NCBI GenBank assembly: GCA_947382445.1
Contig: CANCZH010000018.1
Coordinates: forward strand, 1-26,296
Direction of reading: 5' to 3'
Origin: an uncultured Clostridium sp.
Lineage (GTDB): Bacteria > Bacillota_A > Clostridia > TANB77 > CAG-508
DNA length: 26,296 nucleotides
Notes under the pieces: model-generated
Database searches by the model: none
Told to the model about the DNA's origin: nothing
The model's input: only the letters and a program-made list of their open reading frames with translations
Made by a program: the position numbers and the translations under genes
Shown: positions 1 to 7,632 of the stretch, piece after piece
Layout: the number at the start of each line of letters is the position of its first letter
Position numbering within the stretch: the first letter of the stretch is position 1

Positions 1-71
1 TTAGTGCTTAAAAGTATTGAAATCTAAGGAAAACCCCAATAGAAAAAACTCATACAATGTTTGGCACGTGA

Positions 72-100
72 TTGCAAAGTATACATAATTGTGCTAAAAT
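72..100 (+). promoter_or_regulatory. Candidate sigma-A promoter for the 173-991 gene
   Basis: A TTGCAA -35 box at 72-77 and a TAAAAT -10 box at 95-100 are separated by exactly 17 nt. They lie about 70 nt before the next start codon. The call rests on sequence match only. Confidence 0.5.
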
Positions 101-172
101 ATATACATGTACTTTTTTAGTATATAATGATACTACAAACAAGCCCATTGAATAATTTTAAGGAGGTATGTT

Positions 173-991
173 ATGGGTATTTTCAGCAAAATTAATTTTT
201 TAAATCGGAAGTTCAAAAAGCATGCTTCAGAATGGCTAAAATTACGGCATTGGAATTTGTCAGACTTGGCCAGATTCTTAGAGGAAAAAGGAATACAGAC
301 ACCAGTAAATGTATATTCTTATAATTCTCTTGGACAAATGAGGCTTAAGGCAGGCAACGAAAGGTGGTATACTTTGAGGTTTGCAACATCACCAGATGGG
401 TATGGTGAGATATACTTGACAAAAGGTGTTACCACCTGTAAGTATGCCATGGGATATGCACCAATCACATACGAAAGCGGAATAATCAAAAGAATAGCCC
501 AAAACCAATACATAGAGGCGTGGTACGGAGACAGTAGTGTTAGTGTATATGAATTTTACTGTGATGAAAAAAAGGTACTTCATCTTAGACTGCAAAACCC
601 ATCAAAGGCTACTCAGAAAGCAGAAGAAGTGATACTGTGGCTAGAAACAACATTCGATCCATTCAAAAGCTATTCGGCAGATAAAATTCTGGAAGATATA
701 CTGGATTATGCGGAAATTGATGAAGATCAGGAGCTTGAAATAGAATATAATCCTATTAAAGCTCCAGAAGGGAAAATTTTCACTAAATTGTGCAGAGTAG
801 CAGGAGAAGTAACCGAATACGAAGCGATAGAAGGGGAGAAGTGGTATTCATACCAGAAAGGTGTTTACAAGTATACATATCCAAAAGCAGCATGGGAGTT
901 TGACTTGAAAAAGAATATATATCGGAAAGAAGCTGAAGTGGAAAATATAATGGAATACATAAAAGAAATGTTTCCGGATTTTCCTATTTAG
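173..991 (+). CDS. Hypothetical protein, foreign-looking
   Basis: I do not recognise this 272-residue protein. It starts at an ATG preceded by a good AAGGAGG site. It appears soluble and mixed alpha/beta, with no signal peptide, membrane helix or obvious catalytic motif, and is rich in Tyr, Glu and Lys. An acidic stretch (DEDQELEIE) lies around residue 185. Its codon use differs clearly from its neighbours: more G/C at third positions and three in-frame CGG arginine codons (after Asn-11, in LKLRHW near residue 25, and in IYRKEA near the end). Native genes here do not use CGG as a sense codon. It has its own promoter and terminator, so it is a stand-alone unit. Recent horizontal acquisition is my inference. 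If CGG is poorly read in this cell, the protein may be badly expressed. Confidence 0.75.
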   Translation: MGIFSKINFLNRKFKKHASEWLKLRHWNLSDLARFLEEKGIQTPVNVYSYNSLGQMRLKAGNERWYTLRFATSPDGYGEIYLTKGVTTCKYAMGYAPITYESGIIKRIAQNQYIEAWYGDSSVSVYEFYCDEKKVLHLRLQNPSKATQKAEEVILWLETTFDPFKSYSADKILEDILDYAEIDEDQELEIEYNPIKAPEGKIFTKLCRVAGEVTEYEAIEGEKWYSYQKGVYKYTYPKAAWEFDLKKNIYRKEAEVENIMEYIKEMFPDFPI

Positions 992-1022
992 AAACTTAGC
1001 TGAAAAAAGTATTAGTGGCAAT

Positions 1023-1072
1023 ATGTATTGCAAGACAAATGGTCAAGGATAAAACCTTGGCCATTTGCAATT
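1023..1072 (+). terminator. Hairpin after the 173-991 gene
   Basis: AAATGGTCAAGG (1037-1048) pairs with CCTTGGCCATTT (1055-1066) around an ATAAAA loop, with one G-U pair. Outer TTGC/GCAA bases extend the stem. No strong T-run follows, so it may be a weak or bidirectional terminator. Confidence 0.5.
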
Positions 1073-1088
1073 TATATAAATAAAACTA

Positions 1089-1124
1089 TTGACAATAGTC
1101 TTATTTCAGACTACAATAAGTCTT
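1089..1124 (+). promoter_or_regulatory. Strong sigma-A promoter with repeated operator-like half-sites
   Basis: A perfect TTGACA (1089-1094) and TACAAT (1112-1117) are separated by 17 nt. Overlapping them is a direct repeat, ACAATAGTCTT at 1092-1102 and ACAATAAGTCTT at 1113-1124, about two helical turns apart. Alternating AGTCT/AGACT half-sites also occur. This arrangement is typical of a repressor site placed over a drug-efflux promoter. The regulator is not identifiable here. Confidence 0.6.
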
Positions 1125-1146
1125 GTCGAATTTTGGAGAGTATGTA

Positions 1147-1236
1147 TTGAGAAAAGAAGTAAATGAAAGGGAATTAGATAAAGTAATAAACTTCTTTCAA
1201 GTTCAATTATCTTACTTAAAAGAAGAAATAAAATAA
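1147..1236 (+). CDS. Possible small ORF upstream of the MATE exporter
   Basis: A TTG start at 1147 is preceded by GGAG at 1135-1138, 8 nt away, directly downstream of the strong promoter. It encodes 29 residues, Lys/Glu-rich and helix-forming (begins MRKEVNERELDKV, ends LKEEIK). It could be a leader peptide or the truncated N-terminus of a MarR-like regulator, which commonly neighbours MATE exporters. No conserved motif proves either, and it could be chance. Confidence 0.3.
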   Translation: MRKEVNERELDKVINFFQVQLSYLKEEIK

Positions 1237-1253
1237 TATAGTAGTCATCGGAG

Positions 1254-1316
1254 GACTTGTAATCCAAATTACAAAGTCGAAAAAGATGCTGAGTGGGCTC
1301 AGTTATTAAAAAAATA
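1254..1316 (+). promoter_or_regulatory. Hairpins in the MATE leader
   Basis: GACTTGTAAT (1254-1263) pairs with ATTACAAAGTC (1268-1278) around a CCAA loop with one bulge. CTGAG/CTCAG then forms a second hairpin near 1289-1302 with a TGGG loop. A third possible pairing, CAGTTATT with AATAATTG just after it, would compete with the second. The CCA and UGG of the first two loops are complementary. No T-run follows, so these look like leader RNA folds rather than a terminator. No known riboswitch class is recognised. Confidence 0.3.
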
Positions 1317-1358
1317 ATTGAGTCTGTTTTTATGCTAAAAGGAGAAAGAAAGTTAAAA

Positions 1359-2690
1359 ATGAAAATACAATTATCAGAACATTTTACATACAAAAAATTA
1401 ATAAAATTTACAATACCAACAATAATAATGATGATATTTACATCAATATATGGTGTAGTAGATGGAATATTTGTATCAAACTATGTTGGTTCAGATGCAT
1501 TTGCAGCAGTAAATCTAATTATGCCAGCAATAATGATATTAGGTACAATAGGATTTATGATAGGAACAGGAGGAAGTGCACTAGTTTCAAAAACAATAGG
1601 TGAAGGAGAAAATGAAAAAGCAAATAAATACTTTTCAATGCTAATATATTTATTAATAATTGTAGGGGTAGTATTAACAACAATAGGGATATTTTTAATA
1701 AAACCTATATCAAAACTATTAGGTTCAGATCAAAATATGCTTGAGTATTGTGTTACATATGGAAGAACATTACTTATATTTTTAGTTCCATTTGGATTAC
1801 AAAACTGCTTTCAGAGTTTTCTAGTTGTGGCAGAAAAACCTACATTTGGTTTAATAATTTCAATTGTTACAGGTGTTACAAATATGATATTAGACTTTAT
1901 ATTTATGTATGTATTAAAAATGGGAGTATTGGGAGCTGCTTTAGCAACAGGAATTAGTCAATTAGTAGGAGGAATAATTCCATTAATATATTTTATAAGA
2001 GAAAATAATAGTCCATTAAGATTAGTAAAAACAAAATTTGAATTAAAACCAATAATACAAACATGTGTAAATGGTTCATCAGAAATGTTAACAAACCTTT
2101 CAATGTCATTAGTTAACATGTTATACAATATGCAACTTATGAAATATGCAGGAGCAGATGGAATAGTAGCATATGGAATTATAATGTATGTAGGATTTAT
2201 ATTCTCAGGTACATACTTAGGATATGGGGTAGGAACAGCACCAATAATTGGATACCATTATGGAGCAGAAAATACAGATGAATTGAAAAACTTATTAAAA
2301 AAGAGTTTAAAATTAATTGCAATTACATCTTTAGTTATGACTGGATTAGCAGAAATTTTATCAAAATTACTTGCTTCAATATTTGTAAGTTATGATGCAG
2401 GGCTACTTGAAATGACAACAAATGCAATAAGATTATTTGCTATTTCATATATATTTAGCGGATTTAATATTTTCAGTTCATCATTCTTCACAGCACTAAA
2501 TAATGGAGTAGTCTCAGCAGCAATATCATTTTTAAGAACATTACTATTCCAAATAGCAATGATATTTATATTACCAGCAATATTAGGAATTAATGGAATT
2601 TGGCTAGCAGTAGTAGTAGCTGAAATATTAGCATTAATCGTAAGTATTACATTCTTAATGTTAAACAGAAAAAAATATCAATACGCCTAG
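1359..2690 (+). CDS. MATE family multidrug/cation antiporter
   Basis: This is a multi-pass inner-membrane exporter of about 443 residues, close to the usual MATE length of about 450, with roughly 12 hydrophobic segments in two homologous halves. MATE proteins expel cationic drugs or metabolites in exchange for Na+ or H+. Recognisable family features are the N-terminal TIPTIIMMIFTSIYGVVDGIF stretch and the following GxxAFAAVNLIMPA and GTGGSALVSKTIGEG segments. A frame open upstream would allow starts at GTG 1293 or ATG 1332. I prefer ATG 1359 because GGAG lies just before it (spacing somewhat long) and the family N-terminus begins there. It sits downstream of a strong promoter with operator-like repeats and a structured leader, suggesting inducible expression. 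The substrate cannot be read from sequence. Confidence 0.9.
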   Translation: MKIQLSEHFTYKKLIKFTIPTIIMMIFTSIYGVVDGIFVSNYVGSDAFAAVNLIMPAIMILGTIGFMIGTGGSALVSKTIGEGENEKANKYFSMLIYLLIIVGVVLTTIGIFLIKPISKLLGSDQNMLEYCVTYGRTLLIFLVPFGLQNCFQSFLVVAEKPTFGLIISIVTGVTNMILDFIFMYVLKMGVLGAALATGISQLVGGIIPLIYFIRENNSPLRLVKTKFELKPIIQTCVNGSSEMLTNLSMSLVNMLYNMQLMKYAGADGIVAYGIIMYVGFIFSGTYLGYGVGTAPIIGYHYGAENTDELKNLLKKSLKLIAITSLVMTGLAEILSKLLASIFVSYDAGLLEMTTNAIRLFAISYIFSGFNIFSSSFFTALNNGVVSAAISFLRTLLFQIAMIFILPAILGINGIWLAVVVAEILALIVSITFLMLNRKKYQYA

Positions 2691-2744
2691 ACTTTTATAA
2701 ATTTATATGCTACAATATAAAACATATTAAAATACTAAGAAAAA

Positions 2745-2966
2745 GAGGAGTACATTTATATAATCTATCACAGAGAATAGAAGTAATTTGCTGAGAGCTT
2801 CTAATAGAAAAATAAATGGAATGTAGCTTTTGAGTTGATATAATGAGAAATATAAAATAGTTATATCCGTGTAAGATACGTTAAAATCTATTGAGAACCA
2901 ATTAAGGTGGTACCACGAAGAAACATCGTCCTTATGTTATATTTTATAACATAAGGATTTTTTGTT
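2745..2966 (+). promoter_or_regulatory. T-box leader (probably valine-specific) for the epimerase-valS operon
   Basis: The conserved T-box sequence AAGGTGGTACCACG is at 2904-2917. It is followed by an intrinsic terminator, CCTTATGTTAT (2930-2940) pairing with ATAACATAAGG, then a T-run at about 2958-2963. Upstream are stem-I features, including AGAGAA near 2772 and a helical region to about 2840. A GTT at 2834-2836 in a TTTGAGTTGA context is the likely valine specifier codon; this is tentative, because frame and fold were judged by eye. Uncharged tRNA-Val would stabilise the antiterminator and allow transcription into 2980-6513. The downstream valS supports valine specificity. Confidence 0.85.
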
Positions 2967-2979
2967 ATTAGGAGGAAAA

Positions 2980-3813
2980 ATGTTAGAAATTAAAACAAAA
3001 TCAGATGGAGCAGAATTAATAAGTATAAAAAAAGATGGACAAGAAAAGTTACATGATGGAAAAGAATATTGGAATAGGCAAGCACCAATACTATTTCCAA
3101 TAGTAGGAAAATTAAAAGATGGAAAAACAATAATAGAAAATAAAGAATATGAAATGGGGCAACATGGATTTGCAAGAGATATGAAATTTGAATTAGTAAA
3201 AAAAGAAGAAAATTCAGTAGAATATAAATTAAAAGAAAATGAAGAAACATTGAAAAAATATCCATACAAATTCTTGTTAACAATAAAATATCAAGTAAAA
3301 AATGACACATTAATTGTTTCATATGAAGTAGAAAATAAAGATAATAAAAACATATTCTTCGGAATAGGTGCACACCCAGCATTTAAATGCGATTACTCAA
3401 GCGAAAAATATTACTTAGAATTTGAAAAACAGGAAGATGAAGTAGGGATATTGGAACTAGAAGATGGAATAATTGCAAAAGCAAGATTAAAAGAAGAAAT
3501 AATAAAAGACAATAAAATATATCTTAAAAAAGATAGTTTTGAAAAAGATGCAATAATAATGCAAAATTTAAAATCAAGTAAAATAACATTAAAAGAAATA
3601 GAAAATGAAAAAGAGATTTTAGAATTTGACTTTACAGGATTCCCATACCTAGCAATTTGGTCAAAAAAAGGAGCACCATTCGTCTGTATCGAACCATGGT
3701 ATAATACAGCAGATTATAAAGACTCAAGTGGAATATTTGAAGAAAAGAAAAAAATAATTGGATTAAATCCAAAAGAAAAATTTAAATGTAAATATAAAAT
3801 AAAATTTTTTTAG
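2980..3813 (+). CDS. Aldose 1-epimerase-like protein (galactose mutarotase superfamily)
   Basis: This 277-residue cytosolic protein resembles the LacX-like branch of the aldose-1-epimerase family, which interconverts alpha and beta anomers of hexoses. Visible family features are the early NRQAPILFPIVG segment, the catalytic-type histidine in FGIGAHPAFKCDY (about residue 130) and the glutamate in FVCIEPWYNTADY (about residue 235). The start is ATG 2980, with GGAGG at 2971-2975. A TTG at 2962 is in frame but lies on the T-box terminator T-run and is unlikely. It is the first gene after the T-box and is co-transcribed with valS 15 nt downstream. A sugar epimerase under amino-acyl-tRNA control is unusual. 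The exact sugar substrate is not determinable. Confidence 0.85.
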   Translation: MLEIKTKSDGAELISIKKDGQEKLHDGKEYWNRQAPILFPIVGKLKDGKTIIENKEYEMGQHGFARDMKFELVKKEENSVEYKLKENEETLKKYPYKFLLTIKYQVKNDTLIVSYEVENKDNKNIFFGIGAHPAFKCDYSSEKYYLEFEKQEDEVGILELEDGIIAKARLKEEIIKDNKIYLKKDSFEKDAIIMQNLKSSKITLKEIENEKEILEFDFTGFPYLAIWSKKGAPFVCIEPWYNTADYKDSSGIFEEKKKIIGLNPKEKFKCKYKIKFF

Positions 3814-3828
3814 AAAGGACAATAAAGA

Positions 3829-6513
3829 ATGGAACACAAATTAAATGACAAATTAAACCCAAAAGATTTTGAAGAGAAGATCTATCAAAATTGGGAAAAA
3901 AAAGGATATTTTAAACCATCAAACAATAAAAAAGGTAAGACATATTGCATAATGATGCCACCTCCAAATGTAACAGGAAAACTACATATGGGACACGCAT
4001 TAGATGACACAATTCAAGATATATTAATAAGATTTAAAAGAATGCAAGGATATAAAACATTATGGCTACCAGGTTCAGACCACGCAGCAATATCAACAGA
4101 AATGAAAGTAGTTCAAAAATTAAATGCACAAGGAATATCAAAACAAGACTTAGGAAGAGAAAAATTCTTAGATGAAGCATGGGCATGGACAAAAGAATAT
4201 GGAGGAATAATCCAAAAACAACAACGTAAATTAGGTTGTTCATGTGACTGGGAAAGAAACAGATTTACACTAGATGAAGGAATGTCAGACGCTGTATTAG
4301 AACAATTTATAAGATTATATGAAAAAGGGTTAATCTATAAAGGAAAAAGAATGGTTAACTGGTGTACAAGCTGTAACACATCAATATCTGATGCAGAAGT
4401 AGAATACAAAGAAGAACCATCACATCTATGGCACATCAGATACAAAATTACAGGAACTGAAAACGAATACATTGAAGTTGCAACAACAAGACCAGAAACA
4501 ATGTTAGGAGATACAGCAGTAGCAGTACATCCAGGTGATGAAAGATATAAACATTTAGTAGGAAAAACATGTATATTACCAATAATGAATAAAGAAATTC
4601 CAATAATAGCAGACGAATTTGTTGAAAAAGAATTTGGAACAGGATGTGTTAAAATTACACCAGCACATGATATGAATGACTACCAAGCAGGATTAAGACA
4701 CAATTTAGAAATAATAGAAGTATTTGATGAAAACTTCAAAATGGGAAATTTAGTACCAGAATACAAAGGAATGGAATTACTAGAAGCAAGAAAAAAAATA
4801 GTAGAAAAACTAGAAGAAATAGGAGCACTAGTAAAAGTAGAAAACTACACACACAATGTTGCAAAATGTGAAAGATGCAAAAATACAATAGAACCAAAAA
4901 TATCAGAGCAATGGTTTGTAAATATGAAAGATTTAGCAAAACGTGCAGCAGATAGTGTTAGAAATGGTGAAACAAGATTTGTACCACAAAGATATGAAAA
5001 ACAATATTTTAACTGGTTAGACAATATTCAAGACTGGTGTATATCACGTCAATTATGGTGGGGACACAGAATACCAGCATATTATTGTGAAGAATGTGGA
5101 AACATAGAAGTTGCAAAACAAGCTCCTGAGAAATGTACAAAATGTGGAAGTACAAAATTACATCAAGATGAAGACACTTTGGATACATGGTTTAGCTCTG
5201 CATTATGGCCATTCTCAACATTAGGTTGGCCAAATACAGAAACAGAAGATTATAAAGAATTTTATCCAACACAAACACTAGTAACAGGATTCGATATTAT
5301 AACATTCTGGATTTCAAGAATGATGACACAAGGCTTAGAATTAACAGATAAAGTTCCATTTAAAGATGTTTTAGTACACGGAATAGTACGTGACAATCAA
5401 GGAAGAAAAATGTCTAAAACATTAGGAAATGGAGTAGATCCAATAGATGTAATAAATGAATATGGAGCAGATGCACTAAGATTCTCAGTAATTTCAGGAA
5501 CAACAATGGGAAATGACGTAAGATACATGCCAGAAAAATTAGAGCAAGCATCAAACTTTGCAAATAAAATCTGGAATGCTGCAAAATTTATAACAATGAA
5601 TTTAGTAGAAGATGAAAAAATAATTGAATTTAAGGAAAAAAATTATGATATTAAAACACATACATACAAAAAAGGAAGTCTAAAGGTAGAAGATGAGTGG
5701 ATAATAGCAAAACTAAACACACTTATAGAAGAAGTAACAAACAACATAGAATCATACGACTTAGGGATAGCACTAGACAAAATATACAACTTCCTATGGA
5801 ATGAATTTTGTGATTGGTATATAGAAATGGCAAAAACAAGATTATACAGTGAAAATGAAGAAGAGAAAATACAAATATGCTATGTATTAGACTATGTATT
5901 TGGAGTGAGCCTAAAATTACTACATCCATTTATGCCATTTGTAACAACAGAAATATACTCAAAGTTAGTACACTATAATGAACAAGACATAATGATATCA
6001 AATTGGCCAAAATCACACAGAGAAACACAAAATTTTGAAAAATCAGAAAAATTTATAGAAAATATAAAACAAATAATAGTTGAAATACGTAACATAAGAG
6101 CAAACATGAAAGTACATCCATCAAGAAAAGCAAACCTAATTTTTGTAACAACAGAATACAAACAAGAAATTGAACAATCACAAGAATACTTAGAGAAACT
6201 AGGATTTGCAAGTAAAATAGAAATACAAGAAAATAATGAAAATATAACAAAAAATGCAGTAGCAATAATTTCAAAGAATATGGAAGTACATATCCCATTT
6301 GAAGAACTAGTTGATATTGAAGAAGAAAAGAAACGTCTTAAAGAAGAAAAGAAAAAATTAGAATCAGAAGTAGCAAGAGGAGAAAAAATGCTATCAAATC
6401 CAGGTTTTGTAAGCAAAGCACCAGAAAAGAAGATAAATGAAGAAAAAGAAAAATTAGCAAACTACAAAGAATTACTAGAAAATGTAACTCAAAAATTAGA
6501 GAAAATGAAATAA
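3829..6513 (+). CDS. valS: Valyl-tRNA synthetase
   Basis: This 894-residue class I synthetase joins valine to tRNA-Val in the cytosol, and its length is normal for the family. Visible features in order are PNVTGKLHMGHAL (the HIGH signature, about residue 45), the CP1 editing domain with TTRPETMLGDTAVAVHP (about residue 222), Cys pairs CERC and CEEC...CTKC suggesting zinc knuckles (about residues 347-440), and GRKMSKTLGNGVDP (the KMSKS signature, about residue 525). An anticodon-binding domain follows. The C-terminal EEKKRLKEEKKKLESE region (about residue 830 to the end) is the coiled-coil arm typical of ValS. The T-box 1.1 kb upstream is consistent with this identity. It is followed directly by a strong terminator. 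Arginine codons are mostly AGA, with no CGG. Confidence 0.98.
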   Translation: MEHKLNDKLNPKDFEEKIYQNWEKKGYFKPSNNKKGKTYCIMMPPPNVTGKLHMGHALDDTIQDILIRFKRMQGYKTLWLPGSDHAAISTEMKVVQKLNAQGISKQDLGREKFLDEAWAWTKEYGGIIQKQQRKLGCSCDWERNRFTLDEGMSDAVLEQFIRLYEKGLIYKGKRMVNWCTSCNTSISDAEVEYKEEPSHLWHIRYKITGTENEYIEVATTRPETMLGDTAVAVHPGDERYKHLVGKTCILPIMNKEIPIIADEFVEKEFGTGCVKITPAHDMNDYQAGLRHNLEIIEVFDENFKMGNLVPEYKGMELLEARKKIVEKLEEIGALVKVENYTHNVAKCERCKNTIEPKISEQWFVNMKDLAKRAADSVRNGETRFVPQRYEKQYFNWLDNIQDWCISRQLWWGHRIPAYYCEECGNIEVAKQAPEKCTKCGSTKLHQDEDTLDTWFSSALWPFSTLGWPNTETEDYKEFYPTQTLVTGFDIITFWISRMMTQGLELTDKVPFKDVLVHGIVRDNQGRKMSKTLGNGVDPIDVINEYGADALRFSVISGTTMGNDVRYMPEKLEQASNFANKIWNAAKFITMNLVEDEKIIEFKEKNYDIKTHTYKKGSLKVEDEWIIAKLNTLIEEVTNNIESYDLGIALDKIYNFLWNEFCDWYIEMAKTRLYSENEEEKIQICYVLDYVFGVSLKLLHPFMPFVTTEIYSKLVHYNEQDIMISNWPKSHRETQNFEKSEKFIENIKQIIVEIRNIRANMKVHPSRKANLIFVTTEYKQEIEQSQEYLEKLGFASKIEIQENNENITKNAVAIISKNMEVHIPFEELVDIEEEKKRLKEEKKKLESEVARGEKMLSNPGFVSKAPEKKINEEKEKLANYKELLENVTQKLEKMK

Positions 6514-6556
6514 AAAGGAATTAGCCGGGCAACTGCCCGGCTTTCCTGCTTTTTTA
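6512..6556 (+). terminator. Intrinsic terminator after valS
   Basis: AGCCGGGC (6523-6530) pairs perfectly with GCCCGGCT (6535-6542) around an AACT loop. The stem is extended by AAAAAGGAA on one side and TTCC...TTTTTT on the other. It ends the T-box operon. Confidence 0.9.
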
Positions 6557-6645
6557 TGAAATTATAAAAGTTGTGCATTTCCAGAAAATTCTAAATTCTT
6601 GGAATCAATAAATTAATTTACTTAACTTACTTCTTTGTGTAAAAG

Positions 6646-6810
6646 CTAATACCATTCTTTTACCACACGAAACTGCTCCATCATTGTGTCTTTTTCCATA
6701 ATCACATTTCTTTTCTCAACATTATAATAAATAATTCTACATGAAATATATAAATTAGGAGGTTGTCGAAAAAGGTCTAAAACTTCCCAAAATTCGCCAG
6801 AGGATAAATG
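6646..6810 (-). pseudogene. Possible decayed ORF fragment
   Basis: Read on the minus strand, about 54 sense codons run to a TAG at 6646-6648 with protein-like composition (contains SGEFWEVLDLF, PPNLYISCRI and MEQFRVVKEWY) and codons such as GGC, CGA and CGT. There is no start codon with a ribosome binding site, and downstream sequence has further stops. It could be the remnant of a displaced gene or chance. The rest of the 6557-6857 gap holds only the sigma-H-like promoter. Confidence 0.2.
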
Positions 6811-6827
6811 AATAAAAAATAGAATAT
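6799..6827 (+). promoter_or_regulatory. Candidate sigma-H promoter for the spoIIA operon
   Basis: AGAGGATAA (6799-6807) matches the sigma-H -35 consensus RNAGGAWWW. ATAGAATAT (6819-6827) matches the -10 consensus RNNGAATWW. The AGGA-to-GAAT spacing is in the expected range. It lies about 30 nt before the spoIIAA start. Transcription of spoIIA by sigma-H is established in Bacillus and many clostridia. Confidence 0.65.
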
Positions 6828-6857
6828 AAGAAATATAAATTTCTAAAGGAGGAGTAT

Positions 6858-7193
6858 ATGAAAATAGATTTTAATGAAAAGGACAAGCTCTTAAATTTAG
6901 AGATAGACGAAGAAATAGACCATCACAGAGCTGAAAATTTAAGGAGGGTAGCCGATTATGAAATTCAAAGACGTAATCCTAAAAGAGTTGTACTTGATTT
7001 TAATAATGTTTTTTTTATGGATAGTGCCGGTATCGGAATGGTAATAGGAAGATATAAAACAGCATCAATGATTGGAGCAAAATTGGAAATGAAAAACGTA
7101 AAAAAGAATATAAAAAAAATATTTGAAATGACAGGCGTATTAAAAATAATTCCAATCATAGAGGAGGAAGAAAACTATGAAAAAACAATATGA
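6858..7193 (+). CDS. spoIIAA: Anti-sigma F factor antagonist SpoIIAA
   Basis: This 111-residue STAS-domain protein, unphosphorylated, binds SpoIIAB and frees sigma-F in the forespore. The phosphorylatable serine is in [15 protein letters not shown] (about residue 57), which matches the family signature. Length is normal. The ATG is preceded by AAAGGAGGAG. It overlaps the next gene by 17 nt, showing translational coupling. It is the first gene of the operon behind a sigma-H-like promoter. Codon use matches the surrounding genes. Confidence 0.96.
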   Translation: MKIDFNEKDKLLNLEIDEEIDHHRAENLRRVADYEIQRRNPKRVVLDFNNVFFMDSAGIGMVIGRYKTASMIGAKLEMKNVKKNIKKIFEMTGVLKIIPIIEEEENYEKTI

Positions 7194-7629
7194 CAATGAA
7201 ATGAAAATTGAAATTGTAAGTAAATCTTGTAATGAATCATTTGCAAGAATAGCAGTAGCAGCTTTTGCTTCACAGCTAGACCCAACAATAGAGGAAATCT
7301 CAGACATAAAAACAGCAGTATCTGAAATAGTAACAAATTCAATAATACATGCATATGAAACAAGTGATGAAATAATAAAAATACATTGCATGATAATAGA
7401 TAATAGTATAACAATAGAAATTTCAGATACAGGAAAAGGAATTGAAGACATAGAACAAGCAAGAAAACCACTATACACATCAAAAGCAGAACTTGAAAGA
7501 TCTGGAATGGGATTTACAATTGTAGAAAGTTTTATGGACGAGCTTAAAGTAGAATCAATTTTAGGATTAGGAACAAAAATAACAATGAAAAAAATAATAA
7601 GAAAAGAGGAGAATCCATTAGAAAGTTAG
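7177..7629 (+). CDS. spoIIAB: Anti-sigma F factor / serine kinase SpoIIAB
   Basis: This 150-residue GHKL-family ATPase binds and inhibits sigma-F and phosphorylates SpoIIAA. ATP-binding signatures are visible: the N box in [12 protein letters not shown] (about residue 50), the G1 box DTGKGIED (about residue 88), and the G2-type box [12 protein letters not shown] (about residue 110). It starts inside spoIIAA with GAGGAGGAAG upstream and ends 3 nt before sigF. The spoIIAA-spoIIAB-sigF order is the standard partner-switching operon. Confidence 0.97.
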   Translation: MKKQYDNEMKIEIVSKSCNESFARIAVAAFASQLDPTIEEISDIKTAVSEIVTNSIIHAYETSDEIIKIHCMIIDNSITIEISDTGKGIEDIEQARKPLYTSKAELERSGMGFTIVESFMDELKVESILGLGTKITMKKIIRKEENPLES

Positions 7630-7632
7630 GAG

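Noticed and set aside
1..27. Possible C-terminal end of an upstream gene (LVLKSIEI then TAA)
   Set aside because: Only eight codons are visible; this cannot be told from chance in A+T-rich DNA.
1237..1312. Alternative frame in the MATE leader reading VVIGGLVIQITKSKKMLSGL, with another CGG nearby at 1249
   Set aside because: No start codon or ribosome binding site, about 25 codons long, and it overlaps the hairpins; no family recognised. It is not counted as a third CGG frameshift.
6053..6298. Leucine/phenylalanine-rich minus-strand open frames opposite valS, addA, lepA and others
   Set aside because: They are the antisense of A-rich Lys/Glu/Asn codons, lack ribosome binding sites and have only low-complexity hydrophobic composition.
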